11,884 nucleotides of DNA, taken from NCBI GenBank assembly GCA_007117255.1, contig SKGU01000292.1:1-11884 (forward strand), read 5' to 3'. Shown here in pieces: positions 1 through 6,584 of this stretch. The notes under the pieces were generated by a model. The model was not told where the DNA came from, made no database searches, and saw only the letters and a program-made list of their open reading frames with translations. Origin of the DNA: Natronohydrobacter sp. Lineage in GTDB: Bacteria; Pseudomonadota; Alphaproteobacteria; Rhodobacterales; Rhodobacteraceae. Numbering within the stretch: the stretch's first letter is position 1; each line of letters starts with the position of its first letter. A program made the translations under genes and the position numbers.

Positions 1-282
1 GGGCGGCAGGATGATGTGCTGATCGTTTCCGTTGATGGCGGTTGCCCCGGCGTGCAGAACGTTGCGGAAGGAATTATTGGCGCGACATCAATGCAGTTCC
101 CGCTGCTGATGGCATCGCTTGGGATTGAGGCAATCAAAACCTATGCCGAAACCGGTGAAAAGCCGCAGAATTCAGAAGGTCTGGATTTCTTCAACACCGG
201 CGTTCAGTTGATCACGGACAACCCGGTCGATGGGGTCCCCTCTATCAGTTCAGAGGAAGGTCTGACCCGCTGCTGGGGCTGA
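1..282 (+). CDS. frcB: Sugar ABC transporter periplasmic binding protein, C-terminal part (FrcB-like)
   Basis: Only the last 93 codons are present; the frame is open from base 1 and ends at a TGA at 280-282. The visible part reads as the C-terminal lobe of a ribose/fructose-type periplasmic sugar-binding protein (Peripla_BP_4 type). It has VDGG near the ligand pocket, then ATSMQFP, then an EAIKTYAETGEKP segment and a C-terminal EEGLTRCWG tail. The Cys-Trp-Gly ending is what I remember for FrcB of the rhizobial fructose system. In such systems the protein binds the sugar in the periplasm and hands it to the permease, which lies 91 bp downstream on the same strand, followed by the ATPase. The gene order binding protein-permease-ATPase supports the call. 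Sugar specificity (fructose, ribose, mannose or another) cannot be settled. The GTG at 16 is internal, not the true start. Confidence 0.85.
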   Translation, partial: GRQDDVLIVSVDGGCPGVQNVAEGIIGATSMQFPLLMASLGIEAIKTYAETGEKPQNSEGLDFFNTGVQLITDNPVDGVPSISSEEGLTRCWG

Positions 283-316
283 TCTGATCTTATTGGGATT
301 TACACAGCAAAGCCTA

Positions 317-339
317 GCCGCCAGCATTATGCTGGCGGC
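317..339 (+). promoter_or_regulatory. Intercistronic hairpin between frcB-like and frcC-like genes
   Basis: A perfect inverted repeat with 11-bp arms (GCCGCCAGCAT at 317-327 and its complement at 329-339) around a single central T would form a very stable RNA hairpin. It lies in the 91-bp gap after the binding-protein stop, and no T-run follows, so it is not a classical intrinsic terminator. Hairpins here in binding-protein-dependent operons commonly protect the upstream mRNA 3' end or partly terminate, giving more binding protein than permease. That role is inferred. Confidence 0.7.
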
Positions 340-373
340 ACGATGAACCGTTCCCGCCAACCGGAGACCGCCG

Positions 374-1447
374 ATGTCTGACACTCCACGCCGCGCCGCA
401 GATTATGAGACTACGCTGACCGGCGCCGATAGCAGCGTTGCAAAGTTTGACGGTCCGAAGCGCACCCCCATGGGCCATGTCCAGCATTTCCTGCATTCGC
501 ATCCTACCATGGTTCCGGTGATCGTTCTGGCTCTCAGCCTGATCGTATTCGGAATTCTTGCAGGGGACAGGTTTTTCACGCCCTTCAACCTGTCGCTGAT
601 TTTGCAACAGGTGTCTATCATCGGCATTCTGGCCGCAGCACAATCACTGATCATCCTGACTGCCGGAATCGATCTTTCCGTGGCCGCGATCATGGTGCTG
701 ATGTCGGTTATTTCCGGTAAGCTGGCAATCACTCTTGGCGTGCCACCGTCACTGGCGCTCACTGCATCGTTTGTGGTCGGGACGCTTGCGGGCATGTTGA
801 ACGGGATCCTGGTGACGCGATTGCGCCTGCCGCCATTCATTGTCACGTTGGGAACCTGGAATATTTTCTTCGCTCTGAACCTTTGGCTTTCGGGGGCGCA
901 GTCCATCCGGTCGCAAGACATAGACCAGATGGCACCATTGTTGAAGTTCTTTGGAAATTCCTTCCGGGTTGGCGGCGCGAACATCACTTATGGCTCTATC
1001 CTGATGGTGACGGTCTTTGTGGTGCTGTGGTACATGTTGACCAAGACGGCCTGGGGGCGACACGTCTATGCGATAGGCGATGACAAGGATGCGGCTGAAC
1101 TTGCGGGTATACGAACAGACAGGATGCTTGTCTCGGTCTATGCGCTTGCAGGGTTCATATGTGCGCTGGCTGCATGGGCAAGTATCGGGCGGGTTGGCTC
1201 AATCTCGCCGCAATCTTTCTACGAGGGCAATCTGCAATCCATCACGGCCGTGGTGATCGGTGGGATCAGCCTGTTTGGTGGACGCGGTTCAATCATGGGG
1301 GCGCTGTTTGGCGCGCTGATTGTGGGCGTGTTCCAGTCGGGTCTGAGGTTGGCCGGGGTCGATGTGCTCTGGCAGGTTTTCGCCATTGGCTGGCTCATCA
1401 TCATCGCGGTCGCAATCGACCAATGGATCAGAAAGGTTTCAGCATGA
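374..1447 (+). CDS. frcC: Sugar ABC transporter permease (ribose/fructose type, FrcC-like)
   Basis: This 357-residue inner-membrane protein of the BPD_transp_2 family (RbsC/AraH/FrcC type) forms the sugar channel. A roughly 45-residue cytoplasmic N-terminus is followed by about eight to ten hydrophobic segments, starting near residues 47-63, 73-96 and 101-118. Family hallmarks are LTAGIDLSVAAI (95-106), LPPFIVTLGTW (152-162), the cytoplasmic coupling segment GRHVYAIGDDKDAAELAGI (228-246), and AVVIGGISLFGGRGSIMGA (292-310). Length is normal, though the N-terminal extension is slightly long. The ATG at 374 has a GGAG Shine-Dalgarno at 363-366. The stop codon overlaps the ATPase start (ATGA), which indicates translational coupling. 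A fructose/ribose/mannose-type substrate is expected from family knowledge, and the exact sugar is not determined. Confidence 0.9.
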   Translation: MSDTPRRAADYETTLTGADSSVAKFDGPKRTPMGHVQHFLHSHPTMVPVIVLALSLIVFGILAGDRFFTPFNLSLILQQVSIIGILAAAQSLIILTAGIDLSVAAIMVLMSVISGKLAITLGVPPSLALTASFVVGTLAGMLNGILVTRLRLPPFIVTLGTWNIFFALNLWLSGAQSIRSQDIDQMAPLLKFFGNSFRVGGANITYGSILMVTVFVVLWYMLTKTAWGRHVYAIGDDKDAAELAGIRTDRMLVSVYALAGFICALAAWASIGRVGSISPQSFYEGNLQSITAVVIGGISLFGGRGSIMGALFGALIVGVFQSGLRLAGVDVLWQVFAIGWLIIIAVAIDQWIRKVSA

Positions 1448-2214
1448 CATGTGAACCCATTCTCAAGGCGCGCGGACTGGTCAAGCGATATGGGCGCGTC
1501 ACGGCGCTGGACCACTGCGATTTCGATTTGATGCCGGGTGAAATCCTAGCCGTGATCGGGGATAATGGCGCAGGAAAATCCAGCCTGATCAAAGCGATAT
1601 CCGGTGCAGTTACCATCGATGAAGGTGAGATTAGCCTGGAAGGCAAGGCGATCTCTTTCACCTCACCGCTTCAGGCGCGCGATGCCGGGATCGAGACGGT
1701 TTACCAGACACTCGCACTATCCCCCGCGCTGTCGATCGTGGAAAACATGTTCATTGGGCGGGAGTTGCGCAAGGCGGGGCCATTGGGGCAATGGTTTCGG
1801 ATGTTGGATTTGCCAGCCATGCGCAGTTTTGCACGCGAAAAGCTGAATGAACTGGGGCTTATGACCATCCAGAATATCGACCAGCCTGTCGAGACACTTT
1901 CAGGTGGTCAACGCCAGGGTGTGGCCGTGGCCCGTGCTGCAGCATTCGGGTCTAAAGTCGTCATCCTTGATGAACCCACTGCGGCCCTAGGTGTGAAAGA
2001 AAGTCGCAAGGTGCTGGAGCTTATTCTTGATGTGCGCTCTCGCGGGATTCCGATCATCCTGATCAGCCACAATATGCCTCATGTGTTTGAGGTCGCGGAC
2101 CGCATTCATGTTCATCGTCTTGGCAAACGGCTATGTGTTATCGACCCCAAAGAGCATTCCATGTCAGACGCAGTGGCCTACATGACGGGCGCGAAGCTGC
2201 CAGAGGTTGCTTGA
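1444..2214 (+). CDS. frcA: Sugar ABC transporter ATP-binding protein, single-domain (FrcA-like)
   Basis: This 256-residue ABC ATPase energises the sugar permease on the cytoplasmic face. The complete motif set is visible: Walker A GDNGAGKSS (39-47), Q-loop VYQT with Gln88, signature LSGGQRQG (152-159), Walker B VVILDEPTAALG (172-183) and H-loop ISHN with His209. There is only one nucleotide-binding domain, unlike the ~500-residue tandem ATPases RbsA/XylG/AraG, so the transporter probably uses a homodimer as in FrcBCA. I chose the ATG at 1444, which overlaps the permease stop as ATGA. A longer reading from 1159 in the same frame would overlap most of the permease 3' end and is rejected. A weak AAAGG lies upstream. 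This is the last gene of the sugar operon. Confidence 0.92.
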   Translation: MTCEPILKARGLVKRYGRVTALDHCDFDLMPGEILAVIGDNGAGKSSLIKAISGAVTIDEGEISLEGKAISFTSPLQARDAGIETVYQTLALSPALSIVENMFIGRELRKAGPLGQWFRMLDLPAMRSFAREKLNELGLMTIQNIDQPVETLSGGQRQGVAVARAAAFGSKVVILDEPTAALGVKESRKVLELILDVRSRGIPIILISHNMPHVFEVADRIHVHRLGKRLCVIDPKEHSMSDAVAYMTGAKLPEVA

Positions 2215-2225
2215 CGGTTCAGGAG

Positions 2226-2266
2226 TGACACCCCCGGTCGCGCTGTTTGCTCGGTCAGGGGTGTCA
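2226..2266. terminator. Putative bidirectional terminator hairpin between convergent genes
   Basis: A perfect 9-bp inverted repeat, TGACACCCC at 2226-2234 and GGGGTGTCA at 2258-2266, flanks a 23-nt loop. It sits in the 58-bp space between the frcA-like stop (2214, + strand) and the stop of the methyltransferase-like gene (2273, - strand). The position suits termination from both sides. Neither strand has a proper T-run after the stem and the loop is long, so it may act as an mRNA end-stabiliser rather than a strong intrinsic terminator. Confidence 0.5.
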
Positions 2267-2272
2267 AGGCAG

Positions 2273-3832
2273 TCAGAAATCGGTTGGTGCCCCGCCCTCG
2301 TGCTTGCGACGCGCGACAAAATCCAGCAAAGCCTCCCGGCGGTCTTCGGCCAGGGGTGGCGGGGTGAAGTTATCGACAATGTTGCGATAGATCCCATGCG
2401 CGCGGGTGATTGTATCCGTCGCGCCGTCGCGTTCCCAGGCCTCGTAATTGCGCCAGTCTGATACGAAAGGCGCATAGAACGCGGTCTCGTAGCGTTCGCG
2501 CGTGTGTTCGACCCCGAAGAAATGCCCGCCGGAGCCCACCTCGCGGATCGCGTCAAGTGCCAATGCCTCTGGCGTGGTTTCACTCAGGACAGGCTCGAAA
2601 TACCGCTGGATCATTTGCAGCATCTCGCAATCCATGACGAATTTCTCCGGGCTTGCGATCAAGCCGCCCTCCAGCCATCCGGCGGCGTGATAGACCAGGT
2701 TGGAGCCAGATTGCACAGCCGCCCAAAGGCTGTTGCAGGTTTCCCACATGGCTTGCGCATCTGGGATATTGGCAGTGCACACCCCGGACGAACGCAACGG
2801 CAAGCCGTAGCGGCGGGCAAGCTGGCCGGTCATCTGGGTCGCCCGCATGTATTCCGGCGTCCCGAAGGCGGGCGCGCCAGAGCGCATATCGACATTCGAT
2901 GTGAATGTTCCGATGGCCACAGGCGCGCCGGGGGCCGCGTATTGCAAAAGCGCGATCGCGCATAGCGACTCCGCGATGGATTGCGCCACCGCCCCAGCCA
3001 ACGTCACCGGGGCCATGGCGCCGGCAAGCGTGAAGGGCGTCACAACGACAGGCTGACCCCGCCGGGCAAGGCGGAGCGCGCCGTCGATCATGGGGAAATC
3101 ATGGCGCAGCGGCGAAACGGAGTTGATGTTGGTGTACATGCGCGGCGCTGCATTGAATTCGGCATCACTGAGGCCTGCCGCAATCCGCACCATTTCCATG
3201 GCGTCTTCGACCCGTTCGCGCCCAAGGCTGTATGCATGCACGACCTTGTCGGTCAGGATCAGCTTTTCGGCGATGCAATCAAGATGGCGGACAGAAGCAT
3301 GGATATCGACAGGCTCGACCGGATAGCCGCCTGCAACGTGGATGCAGTTGAACGCCTGTGTCAGCATCAGGAATTCGCGGAAGGTCTGGAAGTCGCCTGT
3401 TCGTTTGCCGCGTAGCATGTCCCAGCTTGATGGGGGTGAAGACACATTGACAAAGGCGATATGCCGATCACCCATGCGCACGGCGCGTTCCGGGTTGCGG
3501 GGTGTGATCGTGAATGCGCCGGGTGCGCGTGCCAGCATCTCCATGACGAAATCGCCATCCATGCGCACATTGTGGCCGTCCACACGACACCCTGCTTCGC
3601 GAAACAGTGCCAGCGCTTCGTCGTTCAGGAATTCGACACCGATTTCGGACAGGATATGCAGGGCGGCGCGATGGATCGCCTCGACCCCGTCTTCGTTCAA
3701 AGGCGTCGTTGGCTGATCATTGTTGATTGGCACCCGCCAAGGCATCTGGTCCAGCCGGAAGCCCTCTTTGCGGCGTGCATTGCCGCCCCGCCCGCCGGAG
3801 CGGCGACGACGATCAGGATTGTCGCTTGCCAT
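2273..3832 (-). CDS. Trimethylamine methyltransferase (MttB) family protein, non-pyrrolysine type
   Basis: This 519-residue protein matches the MttB (Pfam MTTB) family over nearly its full length. The N-terminus (8-22) is arginine-rich and probably disordered. The body carries family-like stretches: ALHILSEIGVEF (58-69), NSVSPLRHDFPM (237-248), TPFTLAGAMAPVTLAGA (265-281), NIPDAQAMWE (355-364) and HFFGVEHTRERYE (437-449). Archaeal MttB reads an in-frame amber codon as pyrrolysine and moves a methyl group from trimethylamine to a corrinoid protein. This reading frame has no internal stop, so it belongs to the non-Pyl branch, whose characterised members (MtgB, MtpB, MtcB) demethylate glycine betaine, proline betaine or carnitine. 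No corrinoid-protein gene is seen in the window. The ATG at 3832 has a GGAGGG Shine-Dalgarno 5 nt upstream. The gene lies 101 bp downstream of the HTH regulator on the same strand. The substrate is unknown. Confidence 0.88.
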   Translation of the reverse strand: MASDNPDRRRRSGGRGGNARRKEGFRLDQMPWRVPINNDQPTTPLNEDGVEAIHRAALHILSEIGVEFLNDEALALFREAGCRVDGHNVRMDGDFVMEMLARAPGAFTITPRNPERAVRMGDRHIAFVNVSSPPSSWDMLRGKRTGDFQTFREFLMLTQAFNCIHVAGGYPVEPVDIHASVRHLDCIAEKLILTDKVVHAYSLGRERVEDAMEMVRIAAGLSDAEFNAAPRMYTNINSVSPLRHDFPMIDGALRLARRGQPVVVTPFTLAGAMAPVTLAGAVAQSIAESLCAIALLQYAAPGAPVAIGTFTSNVDMRSGAPAFGTPEYMRATQMTGQLARRYGLPLRSSGVCTANIPDAQAMWETCNSLWAAVQSGSNLVYHAAGWLEGGLIASPEKFVMDCEMLQMIQRYFEPVLSETTPEALALDAIREVGSGGHFFGVEHTRERYETAFYAPFVSDWRNYEAWERDGATDTITRAHGIYRNIVDNFTPPPLAEDRREALLDFVARRKHEGGAPTDF

Positions 3833-3877
3833 GCTGGCCCTCCGTTTTGGCTGACGCTAGCCAGAGAGCGGGCCAGC
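3833..3877 (-). promoter_or_regulatory. Leader stem-loop partly sequestering the ribosome-binding site of the MttB-family gene
   Basis: Read on the - strand, GCTGGCCC (3877-3870) and GGGCCAGC (3840-3833) form a perfect 8-bp stem that ends directly at the ATG. The Shine-Dalgarno GGAGGG (3843-3838) has three of its six bases in the 3' arm. A smaller nested stem, GGCT/AGCC (3862-3859 with 3852-3849), lies in the loop. This geometry could limit ribosome access unless the stem is opened. The regulatory role is inferred; only the pairing is seen. Confidence 0.5.
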
Positions 3878-3933
3878 GGGCAAGCGGAGTGTAGGCAACA
3901 GATTTGGGCAAACGGTGCTGTCAGTAACCTCGC

Positions 3934-4770
3934 TCAAACGGCCTTGAGTGCGCGCATCCAGTCAGCGGCGGCGTGGGCATGAATTTCAGCCGCCCGAATA
4001 TGCCCGTCAAAACCCTGCGCCAATTCTCGGATCAGGCGCTTGGAGCGGATGAGCAGATAGACATCGCCGGCGTAGACAGCAGCGCGGGTATAGCCAAAAA
4101 GCGTCATCGGGGGCGCAAAACGTTTGCGCCCGTCGAACAGATACATGCGAAAGGCAGGATACAGTTCGTCGACTGTGCGCGCGATATGGTCGATCTGGCG
4201 CTGTCGCACAGAGGCCGACAAGCCCTGCCAGACACCACAGCCCGCCGCGAATATCTCGAAACTTTGCAGCGGCATGCACATTTCGATATCGGCTTCCGGT
4301 GCGCGCGAGAGCCGCAAGCGGCGCTGTGTCTGGGCTTGCAGGCGGCGTTTTTCCTGCTCGGAGCTTTGCGCCTGAAAACTGATGATTTCCGGTGTGCGCA
4401 TAAGATCGGGCAACAGAGCCGGGACGTAGCGGATCTTCTGGCCCGTGGCTTCCTGGTGCCAGCGCTCCATTGCTGTGCGGCTTTCTTCATCCAGCGCGGC
4501 TTCGGTTTCGACCGCGTCAAAGCTCTGCGTCGCGGTCCCGCTATCTTCGGACAGGCCCAGAAGCCAGTCGGTCGAAACCTGGAACTGCGCCGCGATCGAC
4601 AACAGCGTTTCCGCGCGCGGCAGTCGCGGGTCCGGCCCGGTCAAAAGTTGCGACAGGGCCGAGCGATCTATTCCAATAGCTGTCGCAAACCCTGATTGTG
4701 TCAGACCCGATTGCGCCAGCAACTGCACCAGTCTTTTGCGGAAAAGTGCTGATGACTCACGTTTTCCCAT
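3934..4770 (-). CDS. XRE-family helix-turn-helix transcriptional regulator with an unassigned C-terminal domain
   Basis: This 278-residue predicted DNA-binding regulator has a clear Cro/C1-type HTH at about residues 12-72: LLAQSGLTQSGFATAIGIDR contains the turn and SALSQLL the recognition helix, followed by FQVSTDWLLGLS, which is typical of the domain end. Residues 75-278 form a second domain I cannot assign; it includes ALLPDLMRTPEI (118-129), a basic Gln/Arg-rich stretch (134-156) and GYTRAAVYAGDVYLLIRSK (226-244). It could bind a ligand or mediate oligomerisation. I chose the ATG at 4770 because the HTH begins shortly after it; the frame stays open upstream to 5409 but that part overlaps the desaturase-like gene and is not protein-like. 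The gene is divergent from the desaturase-like operon and upstream of the MttB-family gene, so it is a plausible local regulator of both. The Shine-Dalgarno is weak. Confidence 0.82.
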   Translation of the reverse strand: MGKRESSALFRKRLVQLLAQSGLTQSGFATAIGIDRSALSQLLTGPDPRLPRAETLLSIAAQFQVSTDWLLGLSEDSGTATQSFDAVETEAALDEESRTAMERWHQEATGQKIRYVPALLPDLMRTPEIISFQAQSSEQEKRRLQAQTQRRLRLSRAPEADIEMCMPLQSFEIFAAGCGVWQGLSASVRQRQIDHIARTVDELYPAFRMYLFDGRKRFAPPMTLFGYTRAAVYAGDVYLLIRSKRLIRELAQGFDGHIRAAEIHAHAAADWMRALKAV

Positions 4771-4914
4771 GTTGATTTTCCAAATCGTATGTTGTGGATA
4801 GTAAACATATTTTTTTATACACGGCAATCTTCTTGAATAGTGACGAGAACACTCGCATTGCAGGCGGTGCACTTTGGGTACACCGTTCTGTGAACAACAA
4901 GAAGAGGGTGAAGA
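4771..4914. promoter_or_regulatory. Divergent promoter/operator region between the HTH regulator and the desaturase-like operon
   Basis: This 144-bp region separates two divergent transcription units, and its half nearer the regulator is clearly AT-richer than the flanking genes. It holds several inverted repeats: GATTT-TCC-AAATC (4774-4786), four bases from the regulator start codon; TATGTT-N10-AACATA (4788-4809); CGGTGCAC-N5-GTACACCG (4865-4885, seven of eight pairs); and GTTC-TGT-GAAC (4885-4895). A weak sigma70-like pair for the rightward operon is TTGTGG (4792-4797) and TATACA (4816-4821), 18 bp apart, which overlaps the second palindrome. Operator function for the neighbouring XRE protein is inferred from position. 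Confidence 0.5.
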
Positions 4915-5865
4915 GTGCGTCGCGTAGAATGGCCCACTGTGGCGTTGATTGTGGCCTGTTATGGGCTGTGGGGTCTGGCTGGCATTTGGCTCTGGCCCAA
5001 CGCTCCGCTGGTTGCTCTGGCGCTCATGGCAGTTATGGCGGCCCTGCATTCTTCGCTTGTGCATGAGAATTTGCACGGCCATCCGACTCGGACCAGATGG
5101 CTCAATGAGCTGCTGGTCACGCTGCCCTTGTCGCTGATCTATCCCTACCGTCGGTATAAAGTCACGCATCTCGCCCATCACAATGACGCCCGCCTGACGG
5201 ATCCCTTTGACGACCCTGAATCCTACTACAAGGCACGTTGGGCGCATGACCGGATGCCACGCTGGCTGCAAAGCGTGCTGCGGGTCAACAACACCATGGT
5301 CGGGCGGATAATACTCGGCCCGTTGCTCGGTGCGGTCGGGTTCCTGAGGCAGGAAGCAGAGCTGTTTCGCGTAAATGCACCCGGTGTGCGTCTGGCTTGG
5401 GGGCTGCATTTTGCAAGCCTCGCGCCGCTTCTGGCTGTGATCTGGGCCTTTGGCATTCCGCTATGGCTTTACTTGCTTATGGTTGTATGGCCTGCCTTGT
5501 CGCTGATCTCGATCCGGACCTACGCCGAACACCGTTGGCATGACGCGCCCGAAGGCCGGACCATCATCGTTGAACGCTCGCCGCTGTCATGGCTGTTTCT
5601 GAACAACAATCTTCATATCGTGCATCATCAGATACCAACGGCCCCTTGGTATGAGTTGCCGCGCCTATATCGCGCACGTCGCGCGCATTGGCAGGCGCTC
5701 AATCATGGCTATGTCTATGCGAGCTACTGGCAACTGTTCCGCGCCTATGCGCTGCGCCAGAAGGAACCTGTGGTGCATCCGGTGCTCTATTGCGATGATC
5801 TGCCACGCGATCCCGACCAGTCGCCCCCGCCCGTCGCCATACATGCAAGCGGACGCGCAGCATGA
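4915..5865 (+). CDS. Membrane fatty-acid-desaturase-like di-iron protein
   Basis: This 316-residue membrane protein carries the histidine boxes of the FA_desaturase superfamily: H50-E-N-L-H54-G-H56, H85-L-A-H88-H89, an additional E205-H206-R-W-H209, and H234-I-V-H237-H238. These would ligate a non-haem di-iron centre that uses O2 and electrons to desaturate or hydroxylate a substrate. Hydrophobic spans at about 8-28, 30-48, 64-78 and 163-199 fit the usual membrane topology. The start is GTG at 4915 with a GA-rich GAAGAGGG-type ribosome site just upstream. The stop overlaps the next gene as ATGA. The operon context (amine-type flavoprotein, MttB homologue and enolase homologue, with no lipid genes) makes a lipid substrate doubtful; a hydroxylase or N-demethylase of a small molecule is an alternative. 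No ferredoxin or reductase partner is encoded nearby. The substrate is unknown. Confidence 0.82.
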   Translation: MRRVEWPTVALIVACYGLWGLAGIWLWPNAPLVALALMAVMAALHSSLVHENLHGHPTRTRWLNELLVTLPLSLIYPYRRYKVTHLAHHNDARLTDPFDDPESYYKARWAHDRMPRWLQSVLRVNNTMVGRIILGPLLGAVGFLRQEAELFRVNAPGVRLAWGLHFASLAPLLAVIWAFGIPLWLYLLMVVWPALSLISIRTYAEHRWHDAPEGRTIIVERSPLSWLFLNNNLHIVHHQIPTAPWYELPRLYRARRAHWQALNHGYVYASYWQLFRAYALRQKEPVVHPVLYCDDLPRDPDQSPPPVAIHASGRAA

Positions 5866-6584
5866 CCGGGCTGGCCACTCTGCCCATGTATGACTGGCCA
5901 GAGATTCGCGGGCAAGTGGATCAATTCTATGCTGATTTGCGCGCGCGTGTCCCGCAACTCCCTGCAGTCTTGACCCGCCCCGAAACCACGAAGGAATTAC
6001 ACGCGCTCTGGCATGATGCGGGGCTGATGTTCGGCCAGACCTGCTGGGGACCGATGCAGGCCGGGCTTGCCGCGCATGTCCATGTACTGGCGCAACCGTT
6101 TTATGATGACGTTCCAGGCGGGAAGGGCGTGTGCTACCGCTCTGCCATTGTTATGCGCGGTGGGCGTGCTTGTCCGGTCCCGCACCATGACGCTGCAGAA
6201 TTGCCTGACGGGCTGATGGACGCACGCCTGGCGATCAATGCGCTTGATTCGATGTCTGGCTTCATTGCCATGGCGCAGGATATGGGCGCGCCGGATCTGG
6301 GCAGCCGCGCGCTGATCACCGGCAGTCACCGCGGCTCGGTCCGGGCCATCGCCGAAGGTGCGGCAGATTTCGCGGCCATAGACTGCCGCTCCTGGGCTTT
6401 GGCGCAAGCATACGAACCTGCAGCGCGCGACCTGACGGTCGTAGGCTGGACGGCTCCGCGTCCGGGCCTGCCCTATATCACGGCTCGCGCCACACCATTA
6501 GCTCTGCGCCGCGCACTTACCGATGCGCTGGCACAGTTTGGCGCACAGCCCCATTTCCAAACACAGCCGGAGGAGACCCCATGA
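5862..6584 (+). CDS. PhnD/SsuA/transferrin-like binding-protein fold, no signal peptide
   Basis: This 240-residue protein resembles the phosphonate/phosphate binding-protein family (Phosphonate-bd, PhnD-like). Recognisable stretches are LPMYDW (7-12), LMFGQTCWGP (55-64) for the first ligand-pocket strand, YRSAIVMR (92-99), LAINALDSMSGFIAM (123-137), TGSHRGSVRAIAEGAADFAAID (153-174) and a PGLPYIT segment (201-207). It lacks an N-terminal signal peptide or lipobox: residues 1-30 are polar and begin directly with the mature-type domain. It is therefore probably cytoplasmic, and no transporter permease or ATPase adjoins it. The ATG at 5862 overlaps the desaturase-like stop, and its own stop overlaps the downstream flavoprotein start (both ATGA). 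It is thus translationally coupled on both sides. A ligand sensor, substrate carrier or assembly factor for the neighbouring enzymes is possible; I cannot assign a function. Confidence 0.72.
   Translation: MTGLATLPMYDWPEIRGQVDQFYADLRARVPQLPAVLTRPETTKELHALWHDAGLMFGQTCWGPMQAGLAAHVHVLAQPFYDDVPGGKGVCYRSAIVMRGGRACPVPHHDAAELPDGLMDARLAINALDSMSGFIAMAQDMGAPDLGSRALITGSHRGSVRAIAEGAADFAAIDCRSWALAQAYEPAARDLTVVGWTAPRPGLPYITARATPLALRRALTDALAQFGAQPHFQTQPEETP

Noticed and set aside
1159..1443. In-frame N-terminal extension of the ABC ATPase
   Set aside because: It overlaps the well-conserved permease C-terminus in another frame. The ATG at 1444 gives the normal family length and an ATGA overlap.
2273..3832. 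Possible pyrrolysine (amber) codon in the MttB-family gene
   Set aside because: The frame is uninterrupted from start to a TGA stop, and no pyl genes are seen.
4771..5409. Long - strand open frame that extends the regulator by about 213 residues upstream of 4770
   Set aside because: The added part lies antisense to the histidine-box desaturase-like gene, is of odd composition and does not resemble protein. The HTH begins properly at the 4770 ATG.
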